64,000 nucleotides of DNA from Leucocoprinus leucothites (Eukaryota > Basidiomycota > Agaricomycetes > Agaricales > Agaricaceae): positions 1,922,001-1,986,000 of the forward strand of contig JAACJO010000001.1 of assembly GCA_013368445.1 (NCBI GenBank), in the 5' to 3' direction. The position numbers and the translations under genes are program-made. This document shows positions 1-12,328 of this stretch, in pieces. Each line of letters starts with the position of its first letter. The stretch's first letter is position 1. The notes below the pieces were generated by a model that saw only the letters and a program-made list of their open reading frames with translations, searched no databases and was not told the origin of the DNA.

Positions 1-1815
1 CAGGAATACGAGCAATGGAGGGATCTGAGGCACTCGTAGAGTTGAAAATAGCAAGGGCTTCACGGTGGCGGTCTGGTGCCGATGGGGCAGTGAACTGGAA
101 CACTATATGTCGATATTAGAACTCGCTAGGCTATGAAAGAATTGGTTGGTTCCCACCTGCGGGTCCTGTCAGGGCAACACTAGAAACCAATTATCAGCTT
201 CTGGTGGCATCTGGCGGTTCCATATGATTACCTGACACCATGAGGTATGATAGGTCCATCAACTTGGTAGCCTGGATGTTTGTATTTGGGTCCTTTCTTA
301 TTCAACCCCGAGATCTACAAAATACGGTCAAGCTTAGCAACTGAAAATCTCAGCAGATGGCGAACCGGATAACTCATTCCATGACAGAGGTGAACACCAG
401 CATTCCCAAATCCAACACCGGCGAAGGAAGAAGCCAGCCTAATGACAAGTGAAATGCTTGCAAGAGATACTAGAGGTCAGCGCTCACAGCATTTGCTTTC
501 TGGCTTCATAGTCACTGGTACCGTTTTTATGAATACGAGGAAGATACTGAACGGTCGCACGCAGTGCCCAAAGGGAAAATATATCGGCAACAGGATTGCT
601 ACCCTGATAGGCAGGGCGTAAAACCGGGTTAGCAGGTCGTGGGGTGCGTTCAGTGTACCTAAGTAATAATGAGTTTGGCAATCTAGAAATTGACATGTAA
701 AGGTGCTCACGGGATCGCGGTATAACTCTCCATGCTATGGAATAACACATCCAGGCCAGCACTGATCTGCAGCTCGACTGAACAAGATTCGGTATTTTGA
801 GTATCCTGAAGTAGGAGTAAATCGTGATAAAGAGTGAACTATTAAAGGGAACAGACTTACCACAATGCCGAGGACAGGCTTTAGCGCGCGGCTTGCAATA
901 CCTGTTTTGAAGGAGCGCGAGGTTATATCGAGAATTGCTGCTCCTGTGGTTTCTGAACCTGTTCCGGCAGTTGTTGGGACGGCAATCAAGGGGCGCAGGG
1001 GCTGAGATACAGGTAATCCTTTGCCAACAGGTGCATTGACAAAGTCCATTAGGTCAGAGTCATGATAGACCGTAAACCTGACACGATCGAGTAAGCCCAG
1101 CTACGATTGAGGGAGGTAGGACATACAAGTTAGCTGCCTTGGCAGTATCGATTACACTTCCACCTCCAACACTGAAGAGACATTAATAATATCATAGCAA
1201 CTTGACGGGTATAGCTTACGCGAGGAAGTGGCTGAAATTATGTTTGCGTGCCCAGGCGATTGCATTGCGCCAGCTATCTTCAGTAGGTTCGGCAACGACT
1301 CGATCGTAGACCTCAAAAGGCAGGTCCGTTTGTGATTCCAAGGCAGCGATAGCCTGAGCCAATGACCTCAATACTATACATACGATATAAGCCGGATACC
1401 GGACATACCGCTTTCATAGGCTTGAGCTTCGCGACATTGGGGTCCGTAAAGACACCAACCTAGGTACAGTCGGATCAACGAAAAACATTAGCCGGAGGAG
1501 GATACACAGACCTTACGAGCCTTCATATTCTTGAGGTCCATTCCTACCTCAGCTGTCACTCCGTCCCCGAAGCGAAGGTTGGAGGCGGCAACCTAGCGGT
1601 CACATTATATTACGGGTAATGTGAAATGAGCATAAACGTACCTCGAAAGCATACTCCTTCTCAACCTTGTCGACAGGGGTTGCGAAATTGCGGAGTTGGT
1701 TCACGGCCTGGGCTTGACTATGGGGATGAACATGAGAACGACCTCCATGACAAGGGCAAGCAGAATGCTGTGACGCATTAATGAGACGGAGGATGGTGTT
1801 TCTGGGTGCGGACAT
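1..1815 (-). CDS. Hydroxyacid-oxoacid transhydrogenase (iron-type alcohol dehydrogenase family), 3' end beyond the window
   Basis: Mitochondrial enzyme that couples oxidation of 4-hydroxybutyrate to reduction of 2-oxoglutarate (ADHFE1/HOT family). Exons 5'->3': 1815-1642, 1592-1512, 1459-1409, 1353-1220, 1171-1127, 1077-861, 805-711, 658-488, 438-366, 314-232, 179-157 and 102-1; all junctions keep frame. Family hallmarks are present: [16 protein letters not shown], the glycine motif [25 protein letters not shown], and the metal-region HLCHGMSYP. The N-terminus ([11 protein letters not shown]...) is basic and hydroxylated like a mitochondrial presequence. About 314 residues are present; the human enzyme has about 467, so roughly the C-terminal third lies left of base 1. 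The 23-nt exon at 157-179 is unusually short. It is transcribed away from the protease gene at 2267 across a shared 450-bp promoter region. Confidence 0.9.
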
Positions 1816-2266
1816 GGTGGGAGAAGGATGGTGAGAAGGAATATGGGGATTGCGGGATAAATTATATGGATCATTCCACGGAAGGTTATTCCAAAGCAAT
1901 AATAGCCGCTTCAAAGTTCGCGTCTTTCACATATGCCAGGGAAGCGCACGTGAGTTAGTGGGACGGGGTGGAATTCTGAGTCTACAGAAGTGAAGTTGGT
2001 CGGTGCACCTTGTTGGCCTTGCATTTACCAACGTCGATATTCGCGAGCGTCTGCCACAGAGAGGCAGTGAGCTGACAATCAAAGTTGCACAAGGGAACAA
2101 GAACTGATGGATGGAAGAAAACTGAATTGCCGAAGCGTGGACAAGCCGAGAAGGCACACACACACCAGACAAACAGGGATCTGCTCACTTTTGACCGAGT
2201 CCCTCTGTCTCCGTCGCTGCCAGCACTCTTTCCTTCCTCACTCTCCTTTCCTCACTCTCTCTTGCT
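1816..2266. promoter_or_regulatory. Divergent intergenic region between the transhydrogenase and the aspartic protease
   Basis: No gene is visible in this 451-bp stretch. The stretch just before the protease start (about 2200-2266) is strongly pyrimidine-rich on the + strand (runs of ctttcc, ctcactctc), a common feature of fungal promoters and 5' leaders. I see no clear TATA box. The bidirectional role is inferred only from gene orientation. Confidence 0.4.
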
Positions 2267-4490
2267 ATGAAAGTTCCTCTGGCGCTCTCTCTTACTCTTG
2301 CAGCACTCGCTTCCGCCCACAAGTTTTCACTCAAGCGTATTCGACAGCAGCAGCAACCCCAGGATTTTCTCAGGCGGTCCCCTCAATTAACCTCGAGTAA
2401 TGGCGGCCAAATTGTCACCGCAAACCCAGGGACTTCTTTGAGTCTGAGGTACGCTTGTGCACAGATGGTTATTCACCAGAGCTTGACCCCTCACCTCCAC
2501 GCAGCACCATCCATGACCTAGTTTACCTTGTCAATGTGCGCAATCCACCCCTTTTCCCGATACTGAAACTCACACCTCAGCTCAGATTACTGTCGGTGAT
2601 CAGAGTATGTATCTTTCCTTGGAGAGTAGCTTGTTGACCAATTCCCCGAGAGACTATACCGTACAGCTCGACACTGGCTCCTCAGACCTATGGATCAAAC
2701 CAAGCGTCAGTCCACTACCTGGTGCAACAGCTACCGTGAGCAGCGCTCTTGTCAGGATTTATGGCTTCAACAAGCTCACTTTGACTATGTAGAACACCGT
2801 CTACAATATCTCTGTGAGTGGTACATCTCGTAAGGTTGGCGATCTGCCGCGACCTTTTGTGTTAGTACGTTCTAGGTTGGGCTTCTGGCCGTCTCTCTTA
2901 TGCTCCAGTGGAGTTTATTGGGTGAGTGCGCCGCTATTTGCACCCCGCTCAGTATTGACTCCCTCGACAGTCTTAAGATCCCCAAACAAGCTTTCATCGA
3001 AGTTGACCAAGCGGATAATCCTGTGCTTGGATATGGACTCAACGGAATCGCTGGTCTCGGCTTCACTGCTCTTTCCAACGTTGACTATGCCGTGAATAAA
3101 ACATCTTCGGACACAGGCCGCAGCCTACTCTACAATCTGTTTGCTGTCAACCCCACCGAGCCCAACTTCCTTGCGTTTTCCCTTCTCCGCAGTACAGACC
3201 CAAGCGATGAAGCCGAAGGCAGCTTTTCAATAGGCCAGTCCCTTTATCTCATCGGCCCTGGCGTGCGCCCATTGACCCTTCTCCAACACAATTTCCAGGC
3301 GAGTACGATCCTGATTATGCTGGCGTCGCAAATACGTCCCGTATTTCCACCTGGCCAGTGCATTCACCCAAGAGATGGACTGTCCTTTTGGATTCCATCA
3401 TCGTAGGAAATGATATTGTAGTCCCAACAACTCGGGTGGTTGGACCACCCAGTAACAAGGCAGTCATCCTAATGGATAGCGGTGCATCCTATACGTGAGT
3501 ATTTTGATAGATACACGCTTTGAATTTGATGATTTACCTTATTGTGATGGACGCAGCTACGCTCCAAAGTCTATTACCGATGCCATTTATGCAAATATCA
3601 CAGGTGCTAAGTTTGACGAAAAAAGTAATCAATGGCTGGTCCCGTGCGACCATGAAGTGGATATTGCTCTCCAGATCGGGTTGGTCGCCTAATGCACTAA
3701 ATTCGTGACTTCTATTCATTCTAGTTTTTAGTGGTCAGATATTCCCTCTCCATCCGTTGGACGTAACACCGGCAACTGCAGGCAGCAACTCCACTTGCGT
3801 CGGCTCGTTCATCCCAACTCAGTTAGACTTAGAGAGCCAATTGTGAGTTTTGATCTCGTCTCACCGTCTGACTCTCCCTAAAAATATATATACAGTGACT
3901 GGCTTGTTGGAGACAACTTCCTCCGTTCCGTTTACGCTGTGTACGATTTTGGTGACTACGATGATAAGGGGGTCATGGGTGACCCGTACATGCAATTCCT
4001 CTCAATCATCAATCCCGACGATGCCTCGGTTGACTTCCACAAAATCCGGGGCGGTGAACCCAAGAGCAATATCACCTATGTTGGCCTCAACGGAACTGCC
4101 AATGCTCCTTCTTTCTTCATTTCAGATAACGTATCGGAATCCCTCGAAATGATTAGCCGATTTGTTCCTGCTATGCTCGGCATCATAGCGCTCAACACGC
4201 TCATCCTTCTTGGAATCCTCATCAGTGGTCTGTGCTACTGGATGAAGAAGAGACGCCTAAGAAGATACGACGGCGTCAGGACACCTCGTGGGACTAGAGG
4301 CCGCATGACACCTATGCCTTTGGACACTACACCCAGTTACGTCGCTGGTGAACAGTCATCAGCGGTGCCTGCCACCTATCAACCTGTATCAATGGCACTA
4401 ACAGAGGACACCTTTGTACCTCCTTCTCCTGCCTTTCATAAATTTGACGGTGTGGCGTATCCGGGCGATCGACCAAAATCAATTGCTTGA
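2267..4490 (+). CDS. Pepsin-like (A1 family) aspartic protease with C-terminal membrane anchor
   Basis: Secretory-pathway or cell-surface aspartyl endopeptidase of about 555 aa. Exons: 2267-2448, 2505-2535, 2586-2604, 2653-2705, 2793-2813, 2866-2921, 2953-3233, 3299-3494, 3557-3679, 3732-3842 and 3896-4490; the frame closes exactly. The N-terminus MKVPLALSLTLAALASAHK is a signal peptide. The first catalytic motif is VQLDTGSSDLW; the second reads LMDSGASYT, an uncommon form of D-T/S-G. Near residues 420-450 a hydrophobic span (AMLGIIALNTLILLGILISG) followed by KKRRLRR predicts a single-pass anchor with a short cytosolic Pro/Thr-rich tail, as in yapsin-like or membrane-tethered fungal proteases. 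The intron 3234-3298 has a GC donor. Substrate is unknown. Confidence 0.88.
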
Positions 4491-5498
4491 TCTTCTACCG
4501 CTTACTTATGGACACTTCCCTTGAAGGGTTTTCCCCCTCGTGTTTCGATGGACCATATCGTCTCTTTTCGCACGTGTTCATACTCTTTCCACTGACACGC
4601 TTGCGTTGTAGTTTGTCTCGGCTTTTCTTATTCTTTGTCTCTGTTCTCTGCCACTTTGTCTGGTCGTTCCACCTGTTGATTTCGTCATTAACCCACCCTC
4701 AGCCCTCTCTACTCGCGTTACTCCCCCCCCTGTCTGCCCACGCCCTGTCATGTTTATCAGTTCCATTCATCCGTTCATACTTGGGTATTGTTATGGGACG
4801 TTTATTCTATCCTCATGATTGCTGTTGTTACTATGCTCATGCTGTCATTACTTACCACGTTAAGGGAAAATATACCTTAATACTGTCTTTCGTGCCCCCG
4901 ATGCATATGCCATTCGTAAGCAGTTGGGCGGGAATATACATTCATCAGCAGCCCAATACTATACATGCGTACTAAATAAATTAAAAACGCCTTCCGGACT
5001 GGCAACACGCCGTTTTCTTCACTATATTCAAGCTTAACGTATGTCCGTGATTGCAGGCTAGAAAGAACCACTTGTCCCCACAGTGATAACACGCCGGAAG
5101 ATATCAGCCGTATGTTCCGAGGATCGGAAGGTAATTTAAATTCGAAGATATTCGAGAGCGTCTCAGCGGGAAGGCCGCCGGTCAATAACTATGCGAGCTT
5201 CGACGCTGGAGTCTTTAGAGAAGAACAAGACCTGGGTCGGTGGACAAGTAACAGAAGCGTCAACGGCGTCTCGGACGCCTCTGGCCCTGTTGATTGTGCA
5301 AGTAGGCAGTGGCCAGTCGCGTAAAATGGGGAATCCAAGCTAATATCCAAGCTCTTAAAAACGAAAAGCAGGAGGCGTTAGCGGGTTGATTGGTGACCGT
5401 GTTGCAAGATATTTTCCGATTGCCAACATCGCATTACAATTAATGTATAATAACGAAAACCTAAGAGTTGGGTCGTGGTATTACTGAGAGACTGGCCA
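4491..5498. other. Gene-free stretch with a weak F-box-like fragment
   Basis: This is the 3' flank of the protease and of the PPR-like gene (convergent). The minus-strand frame at 4877-5185 starts LPAETLSNIFEFKLPSDPRN, which resembles the first half of Agaricomycete F-box motifs (LPxExLSxIF). It then loses family character and has no supported exon on either side. Otherwise I see nothing. Confidence 0.35.
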
Positions 5499-7457
5499 TT
5501 ATTCAGTCATGGCAAATTTGGCTCTGGCCTCTCTCCTCCCGCTACCATGAGCAATCCTCATGAGTGGCGTCTCCTTGGCTGATATGTTCCGCTGTAGAGT
5601 CGGAATCAAGGCTGCCTCTCCACTATCTCTGAGCTCCATCTTCGCTCTATGCAATAAATTCTTCCACCTTGCCGATTGTTTAGGGAAATTCTGGTCTGTC
5701 GTCCCAGCCAGTAGATAGTCAACCATTTCGACTATCCCCTGTGCCAACTTGGCAACAAAGAATCCACGATTTTTGACCGACTTCCGGCTCTCCTCCGCAT
5801 TCTCAGTCGTCCGTGATAAAAGTCCATCAAGACCCAGATAATCAACTATCCGTAGGCACTGCCGCATATGTGCACGATTACGCGTGGCGTATGCTGCTCG
5901 TACGAGACTTGACATGGTTTCTGCGGTTGGAATAAGGTTACGTCCTTTCGCACGTCGGTCGAGACGTGGTTGTTCCGTGACCGCACCATCCATGAAATCA
6001 TGCGAATGATAGCCGGTCATTAGGTCGAATGTACGTGTTGCTGCACTCCAGTCGGCTGAGTGCCAGCAGGTGACCAGCACCATATGAAATGTAGACATTT
6101 GCGGTCTTATTCTACCACCATTAGAGCCTGTAATTTCTTGGCGGAGCATCCACTCAAGAGTCTGAAGAGACTGATAACCTGATGCTGCAACATTCAGAGC
6201 TTGATGTGCCCACAAAACCTCTTCCATGTGCATCCAGTCCAAAATCTCTGCCCCACCAAGATGAACTGGTCGTCTCTTGACTTCGTCGAAGAAGTCAATA
6301 GTCAGGTCGAAATTATTGGTACCGTTACACAGCCGGAAAATTGCAGATATTGCCTGTGGGGAGAGGGGAAATGAGCCGGCTACACGTGAGGTTCCGGGAG
6401 GACATAGACCAAAGAAGTCCCGAGCGATCTGGAATCCGACATCATGATCCGAGGTTTGGCCTCGCGTAAGGGCGGATATAGCGGAGGTCGCAAGGTGAGA
6501 GTCAATGATGAAACTTGGATTCCGTTTAGAAGCCTTTACGACCTGAGCCCATAGGATTCGGGCATCGGCTTGTCGGAACGTGGGGGTGTCGGCTGCAGGA
6601 CGGGAGGCGAGCACTTGGAACATGGATGTGAAGATGAGTAGGTTGGTAGAGAGTGGGCCATCAGGCTCCAAGGAATGGAAAACCTCGAATACGTCGTTAT
6701 AACGTCGAGCATTGCCTAAAATCTTGATGTAGGATGCAAGGGGGTCGACGGAAAGTTCTGGATCAGCAGGGTTGATACGTTTAACGGATTTGAGGTGTCG
6801 TGTGAAGGAATCGTAGAGGGAAAGCGCATTCTTGAGTTGCTGGGTGTGCTTGGAGAAGTCTTCAATGTGCGCGAGACCACTAAACATGGTTTGGAAGGTT
6901 CTTGTGGTAGGACTATGACCACGCCGCTTCATCTAGAGTTGTTTGAGTAATATAAACTTCGAGAGGTTAGCGAGGCGTACATCGGTATAGAGAGAGTAAG
7001 CGAGCTTGTATCGCTTCGCCTTCATAGTTTCCCATATGAGCGTGTTCCAAACAGGTGTATTCTGTGCACCCAAAGGCGAATTCTTGAGCAGCGATACCGC
7101 GTCGTCCAATTTTCCTCGGTCACATAACTTCTTGATTCGCTGAGAAAGCACATGAGGTTCGAGTAGCTTGATTGTCTCCCTCTTTGTCTCTTTTGTTACA
7201 CCAGGGTTCGAGGTTATGTGTTTCGAACGATAAACCTGGACTTCCTTTGGGCGAGGAAGGACAATATCGTCCTCTTTCTCTTTTCCCTTTTGCAAATTCT
7301 GGCGACGAAGCCACCGGGGAACATGGTCCTCGGTCGACTCGTGGACCTCGGGCGAAAGACGTGCGAGTGAGGGAGCAGTTACCGTGAACGCGCGTGTGGG
7401 AGTATTTGTGAGCGAGCGAATGACATCGAGAACATGAGCATGAGACTGGCGGAGCAT
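5499..7457 (-). CDS. PPR-like mitochondrial protein
   Basis: Predicted helical-repeat protein of 636 aa. Two exons, 7457-6981 and 6932-5499, are separated by a 48-nt intron; both are in phase 0. The N-terminus (MLRQSHAHVLDVIRSLTNTP, then TRAFTVTAPSLARL) is Arg/Ser/Thr-rich without early acids, typical of a mitochondrial presequence. Degenerate 35-residue helical hairpins follow, for example PVWNTLIWETMKAKRYKLAY, PLASYIKILGNARRYNDVFE and STFHMVLVTCWHSADWSAAT, with the spacing and N/T-x-L-I patterns of pentatricopeptide repeats. Fungal members act in mitochondrial mRNA stability or translation; the particular transcript cannot be read from sequence. I do not recognise a specific yeast orthologue. 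Confidence 0.65.
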
Positions 7458-7662
7458 TTGTCGCTGAAATGACGCAGGAGACGCAGAATTGAAAAAGCTG
7501 GGATGATTGATGGAAGGTCACGTGTGCACGAAATAAGTCCGTGTCCAGCAATGCCCTTCTTCCCCACATCCGACATTTCACCACGCCAAACCATGGGACA
7601 CGTTGCCATTTCTCCTGGTACATATAATCTCGCGTGCAACACCTGTTTTCTCAGATGAACCC

Positions 7663-8364
7663 ATGCTCCGACTTTACGCCTTGGCTCTTTGGATCTCCTG
7701 CCTAGCAGCTCTTGTCGCCGCTATTCCTACCTTTGAGCACCTCACTGGATGGGACGATGACATGGGCTCCCTCGTCCCTGGTGCTGCATATGTATCAGTA
7801 ATTGGAAGGCGCGACGCCGGTTTCCCCAAAACACGCTATCTTAATGTTCACGACGAAGGTTCTTGGCCCCTTTCATCCAGTCACCACATTATAATGACCG
7901 TTCCATTTCACAGGAGCTCCCGGAAACCTCACGGCGACTACTGAGGACCGTCGTCCGGAGTGGTTTTACATCCGCAAAAACCAACTATATCAGGTCATCA
8001 ATTCCACTGCGATCTATCCCGTCAATATCAAGAACATGACTGGCACCTCCGATTTCCCCCTCCAAATCCTCAGTGGCCAGAAAAAGACGGGAAATCGCTA
8101 CGGTAGTTGGCGATGGCAGGGTTCAATGCTTTTCTATGAGGAAGGCAAAATGAGTAACAGCGGGTTATTCTACGAATGTTTAATCTCCGGGGGCCGGCCA
8201 GGCATCTTCACATTTTTGCAACCGTTAGTCGTCTAATCAGATAACGGCAGTTTTCGTTCTAACTCTTAGCCTTTAGCACAAAAACTCCTGATAAATGCTC
8301 CCCTGTGACGCTTCATGCATTCAACAAACTCTTCCTAAAAGAGCAGCCTGATGTCCCGCTATGA
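7663..8364 (+). CDS. Small secreted protein, function unknown
   Basis: Predicted 197-aa protein from three exons (7663-7858, 7914-8223 and 8277-8364) that close in frame. The N-terminus MLRLYALALWISCLAALVAA is a clear signal peptide; I chose this ATG over an upstream in-frame one at 7603 because it directly precedes the hydrophobic core. The mature part has several N-glycosylation sequons (NLT, NST, NMT), aromatic stretches (RPEWFYIRKNQLYQV, SWRWQGSMLFYEEG) and only two cysteines. No TM segment or GPI signal is seen. I do not recognise the family; it looks like one of the many lineage-restricted secreted proteins of Agaricomycetes. Confidence 0.7.
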
Positions 8365-8501
8365 AACCCTACCCTCCCGGCGGTTGACTGTATTATACCC
8401 TCATTGCCAATGTATCAATACCGGTTATTTCATAAATAGTATGCCAACAGCTCAAAGCTCGGGCAATGACGATAACATGCACTGGATAATTTACAGCAGA
8501 T

Positions 8502-10275
8502 CTATGCAGTCTTTTGCTTTTTATGGATCGTAAGGTCGATGCGTCTCACGACGAAAGTGAAAATGAAGAACCCAAAGAAGACTGCAGAGACAGCAAACGG
8601 TTTCCTGAAATGCTCTTTCGCCGAGAGCCTGTAGATCACCTGTACAGATGGCAATCGGTCCAGGTCAAAACATTGAAGCAGATAAATTGCATTCAAGAGC
8701 GACTCACGTAGATATTTTGCGCATGCTTGATAGTGAGGTCCTTGTATTCGAACATGATGGCCGGGCGTCCGACTGTATCCAGGTAAGTCGTGTGCTTGTC
8801 GAGCCACATGGCCCGAGCTGGATAAGGAGTGATAACCTCAATGTCACTACAGCGAAGGTTTCAGTCAAGAACATGTAGGCCGTGACACAAGACGAGCTTA
8901 CGTAGCGCCTTCAGGTAAGACGATTTTGACCTCCAAATTATTCACAACAGCGCCGGGAATCGCAGTCATGACTGGAACTTCAACGGTATATTCCCCGCTC
9001 GACTTATTATATCCAGCAACATGGGCTAAATCAGCGTCCCAACCAAGGGTGAACGTATAGTTCCAACCGCCCAACAAAGGGTAGCGTGGCTTGATTTCTA
9101 TAACGCTGGGTTTCCTCACTGGCTGACCTTTGGGTACAGCAGGAGCTTCATTCAAACGTGAAGTGGAGACATTGCCGACTAGGTCATAGTAGTATACGTT
9201 GTTGATACCAGGTGGGAGATCCATTCGAAGAGAGTGCAAGATGTGCGGTGATGACTTGCTAAAATAAGCCAATTGCTGATATTCAACGCGAGAGAAATGT
9301 CCCTTGAGTCTGAAAAGTCATCAGTGGATTATTCTTGACTCTATATGGATGAACGGACTTGGGTCCAGCATTATACAAAACAATATGATCTTCGGTGTTC
9401 ACATTTGAGCCCCAGTGGCTAAGTTCCACAGAACGTTTGTAATCCGTCACTTCAAGCACGGGCTGTTCGTGGTAGTAGCGGATAGTAATAGGCTGCTGGT
9501 ACTCCTTGAGGAAATCATTGCTTGTCGAGACAGGAATGCCGTTGAAAGGACCGTAGGTAATCGTTGCACCGGACTTGGAGGCAACGTTGTCAGAGGCGAA
9601 GGATCCAACTTCGGGTGTGGTGTGCGAAATGATACGAGGAACCAACGCCCTGTTTTATCAAGAGTTAGGTCCTGGTTCAATGGAGGATGGGATACGCTGC
9701 ACATAACGTACTTGATTTTGGTGCGTTGGACCAGTGTTGGGTACGAACTTAGGACAAAGAGATCTGTGGTATATCTCATCGCCTGCTCGTCTTTCTGGCC
9801 CGCGTATTCTGGCCAAGGTTCCGTAACGTGCGCCTGGATCGTCTCCATTACAAGATTCAGCGTGGCATTCACTGCCAGCTTCTTGGGCAATAGGACATCG
9901 ACTTCTGTAAATTTCCTGAACCGACAAACAATTAGACGGATATGATATACCAATCCCCAGCTACTGAACTTACGCATTGGCATAGAATGGCCGCTCACGA
10001 ATTTCTAAAGGGTCTTTCTGGCCTTTGATCTTGACCTCCAAAAAGCTTGAGGCGTCTCTTTCCTTCCTAGAGAATGCAACAGTGTATCTGTCCTGTCCGT
10101 TCGCCAGACTCTTGATCGCATAGGTCGTCGTGACGTGGACGATGGAGCCACCGAGCTCTGCTGTTCGCACAATAGCTGTATTCTCAAACGCTGCTTCCTC
10201 CGCAATACATGTCGCTGTCAGAGAAAGGAGGGCGAGGAAGAGGGTGGAAGGGAATGTACGCCAGCTGGGTGGCAT
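8502..10275 (-). CDS. OST1: Ribophorin I, oligosaccharyltransferase subunit OST1
   Basis: Subunit of the ER oligosaccharyltransferase that transfers the lipid-linked glycan to Asn in nascent secretory proteins. Predicted 493 aa. Exons 5'->3': 10275-9974, 9915-9712, 9649-9359, 9309-8902, 8846-8708 and 8639-8502. It has a signal peptide (TLFLALLSLTATCIA), a luminal ribophorin I domain, and a C-terminal TM helix (FAVSAVFFGFFIFTFVVRR) with a short basic cytosolic tail. Family-specific blocks include KFTEVDVLLP, LKGHFSRVEYQ, NNVYYYDLVGNVSTS and YPLLGGWNYTFTLGW. Length is in the usual range (yeast Ost1 is 476 aa). The splice at 9310-9358 was chosen because it recreates the conserved LKGHFSR block. 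Confidence 0.93.
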
Positions 10276-10505
10276 AATATTTATCTAAGAAGGGGGAAGA
10301 GCGAACCGGTTGCGAGATGAAATGGTGGTGGGTGTCACGTCGACGTGTCCACTCTCGTGGTTACTATTTTTAGCCAGCCGTATGTTCACGCGTCGCTTTG
10401 CGACAAACCCCCCTCAGGTGCATCAGTGAACAGTGACTGCAGTTGGACCAACAGAAAGTTCGATAAAATTCACTATATTAGAACGTAGAAGTTATATCTA
10501 TTGAG

Positions 10506-11501
10506 TTACCAACGCCATGTAGGGGCAGGGTTCCGCAGAGGGATGTCCTCTCGCGTAACACCGGCAGATACAATGCGCTTCAGTATCTTCTCCCTCCGTT
10601 CAACTTTTTTCTCCTCCACCGTCTTGCCATGTCGTAGTACAACGGTCATCTTCGAGTTGGGGTGTTGCCGGACACCATAATGATTTCTTCCACGTGGTTC
10701 AATCCGTTTTGGAGGTCGAGAACCTTTGGTGACCCATGCTTCGGCTTCAAGACCTTATGTCAGAAACAAGAAAGCAACAACATTTTATAGAAGGAACTTA
10801 CAAACAATAAGTTTCGATCGATCCATGCGTTTATACCGTGATGCATGGTCTTTAGCGGTCGCCAACATGTTCATAATTCTGGTGCTGGCACGCTTCTCAC
10901 TGAACTGCATTTGCAAAATTGCCCAGTCAACAGGCTTTCCAGAAATCTGGTTGGCGAGCATATTGAGTTTCCTGTGCGAAATCTTGAAATTGGCTGTCGA
11001 GTATTTGTGCTATAGTACAGTCAACTCTGACACTTCAAAGAGAATGAAACCAAGGACTTACTTCCTTCGCCCCGACAAGCTTGTCGCGGTTCTTAATGTC
11101 CGTCATCGCCCAAGTTCTACCCTCCTTCACTGGTTTCTCCACAACTGTGGGCTGCGATTCGAAAATACTTCTATTACCCTCCTCTGCGGCCTGCTTCTTA
11201 GCTTCTGCTATTTCCTCTCTTGTCTGTTTCTCTCGGGTTTGTGGAACAATCTTTTCTCGGACCCATCCTAGAGGATTAAAACCACTCGCGCTATGCATAG
11301 AGAGTAGGTCAGACCATAGTTTTTGAGGTATTCGGTTCGAAATGAAACTCACTAGGACCGCCTTTGGCATACAATCCTTGAGGGTCCGGCTTGCACACTA
11401 GGCCTCAGCGAACGCGTCAGACCACCTGGATTGTGGCGTTTTAGTGGCTACAGAAGAGGATCATAGAAGCAGAACACACCATTCCGCCAGCAAGCCTGCA
11501 T
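10506..11501 (-). CDS. Mitochondrial large-subunit ribosomal protein uL22m
   Basis: Component of the mitochondrial large ribosomal subunit that lines the exit tunnel. Predicted 259 aa. Exons 5'->3': 11501-11480, 11425-11353, 11290-11062, 11009-10802 and 10753-10506. The first coding exon is only 22 nt. The N-terminus MQACWRNGGLTRSLRPSVQ, continuing to CQRRSYASGF, is an Arg-rich mitochondrial presequence. The L22 core follows: KISHRKLNMLANQISGKPV, EKRASTRIMNMLATAKDHA, VAEAWVTKGSRPPKRIEPRG and NSKMTVVL, the signature order of the L22 fold. A fungus-specific C-terminal tail ends in TWRW. It is divergent with YOS1 across about 280 bp. Confidence 0.9.
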
Positions 11502-11781
11502 GGTCGAATAGAGGCTTGTTGTCTGAGCGGTACCCGAAGTCCAAAAATGCAAGTCCCGAAGTTCCGCTGTCACATCCTCGGATAGGCCGTCACACGACCT
11601 GGTCACATTCCACGACCACCGCAACGCAGGCGCGTCGTGTCCCCGGCTTCTCCAACGCATACCCCCATTCAAAACGTACAGATTCATAGGTCTGCCCTTT
11701 AGTTCTTCCCCTTCAACTTTGTCATCTGCTGGCGGTAACTCCCATTTATAAACCCATACACACAACAGCAAAGGAGGCAAG

Positions 11782-12173
11782 ATGTTTGGCACTATGCTTC
11801 AAGTGTCTTTGCTTCTCGTGAATGCTATTGCCATTCTCAACGAGGAGCGGTTTCTGGCAAGAAGTTCGTCTTTGATGCTTCCCACTACCAGAGTGATGTT
11901 GATCCTTTGCAGTTGGCTGGGCTTCGCCAAGAGGACGACAGGTCCAAAATCCTAGCGTAGGATACAACCAAGGATACGACCAAATGGGATACGGGGACCA
12001 AGACGTTGGAGTCAAAGCTCGTCTAGTAGAACTCATTGATGCCGTGCGGACGCTTATGCGAAGTGAGTACCTTTTGATTGCTTTCTTAACGATCTTAATT
12101 CTGAACGGGTTTTTCAGTACCTCTAATAGTAGCTAATATCCTTGTCATCCTTTACGAGCTCCTTTGGGGGTGA
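11782..12173 (+). CDS. YOS1: YOS1 / IER3IP1 family protein of ER-Golgi transport
   Basis: Small 95-aa membrane protein needed for COPII-dependent ER-to-Golgi traffic; yeast Yos1 works with Yip1-Yif1. It was assembled from three exons, 11782-11863, 11913-12062 and 12118-12173. The N-terminus MFGTMLQVSLLLVNAIAILN then EERFLARIGW, and the C-terminus VRTLMRIPLIVANILVILYE, are near-diagnostic: a hydrophobic N-terminal segment with the conserved EERFL, a short variable loop, then a second hydrophobic helix. Length matches the family (about 80-90 aa). The frame only closes when both introns are removed. Confidence 0.92.
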
Positions 12174-12328
12174 ATGCATGCTTTTATCGTTTTCGGAATG
12201 ATTCTGTTGTGAAGCTGAGATCGACAAACCAAAATTCGCCTTTTAGATTTCAAGTATTCTGAAAGGAAGCTCTATGACAGTATGACATCACAAGGAAAGC
12301 AGTCGAAGTCAAGGCTGATAGGTATGAA

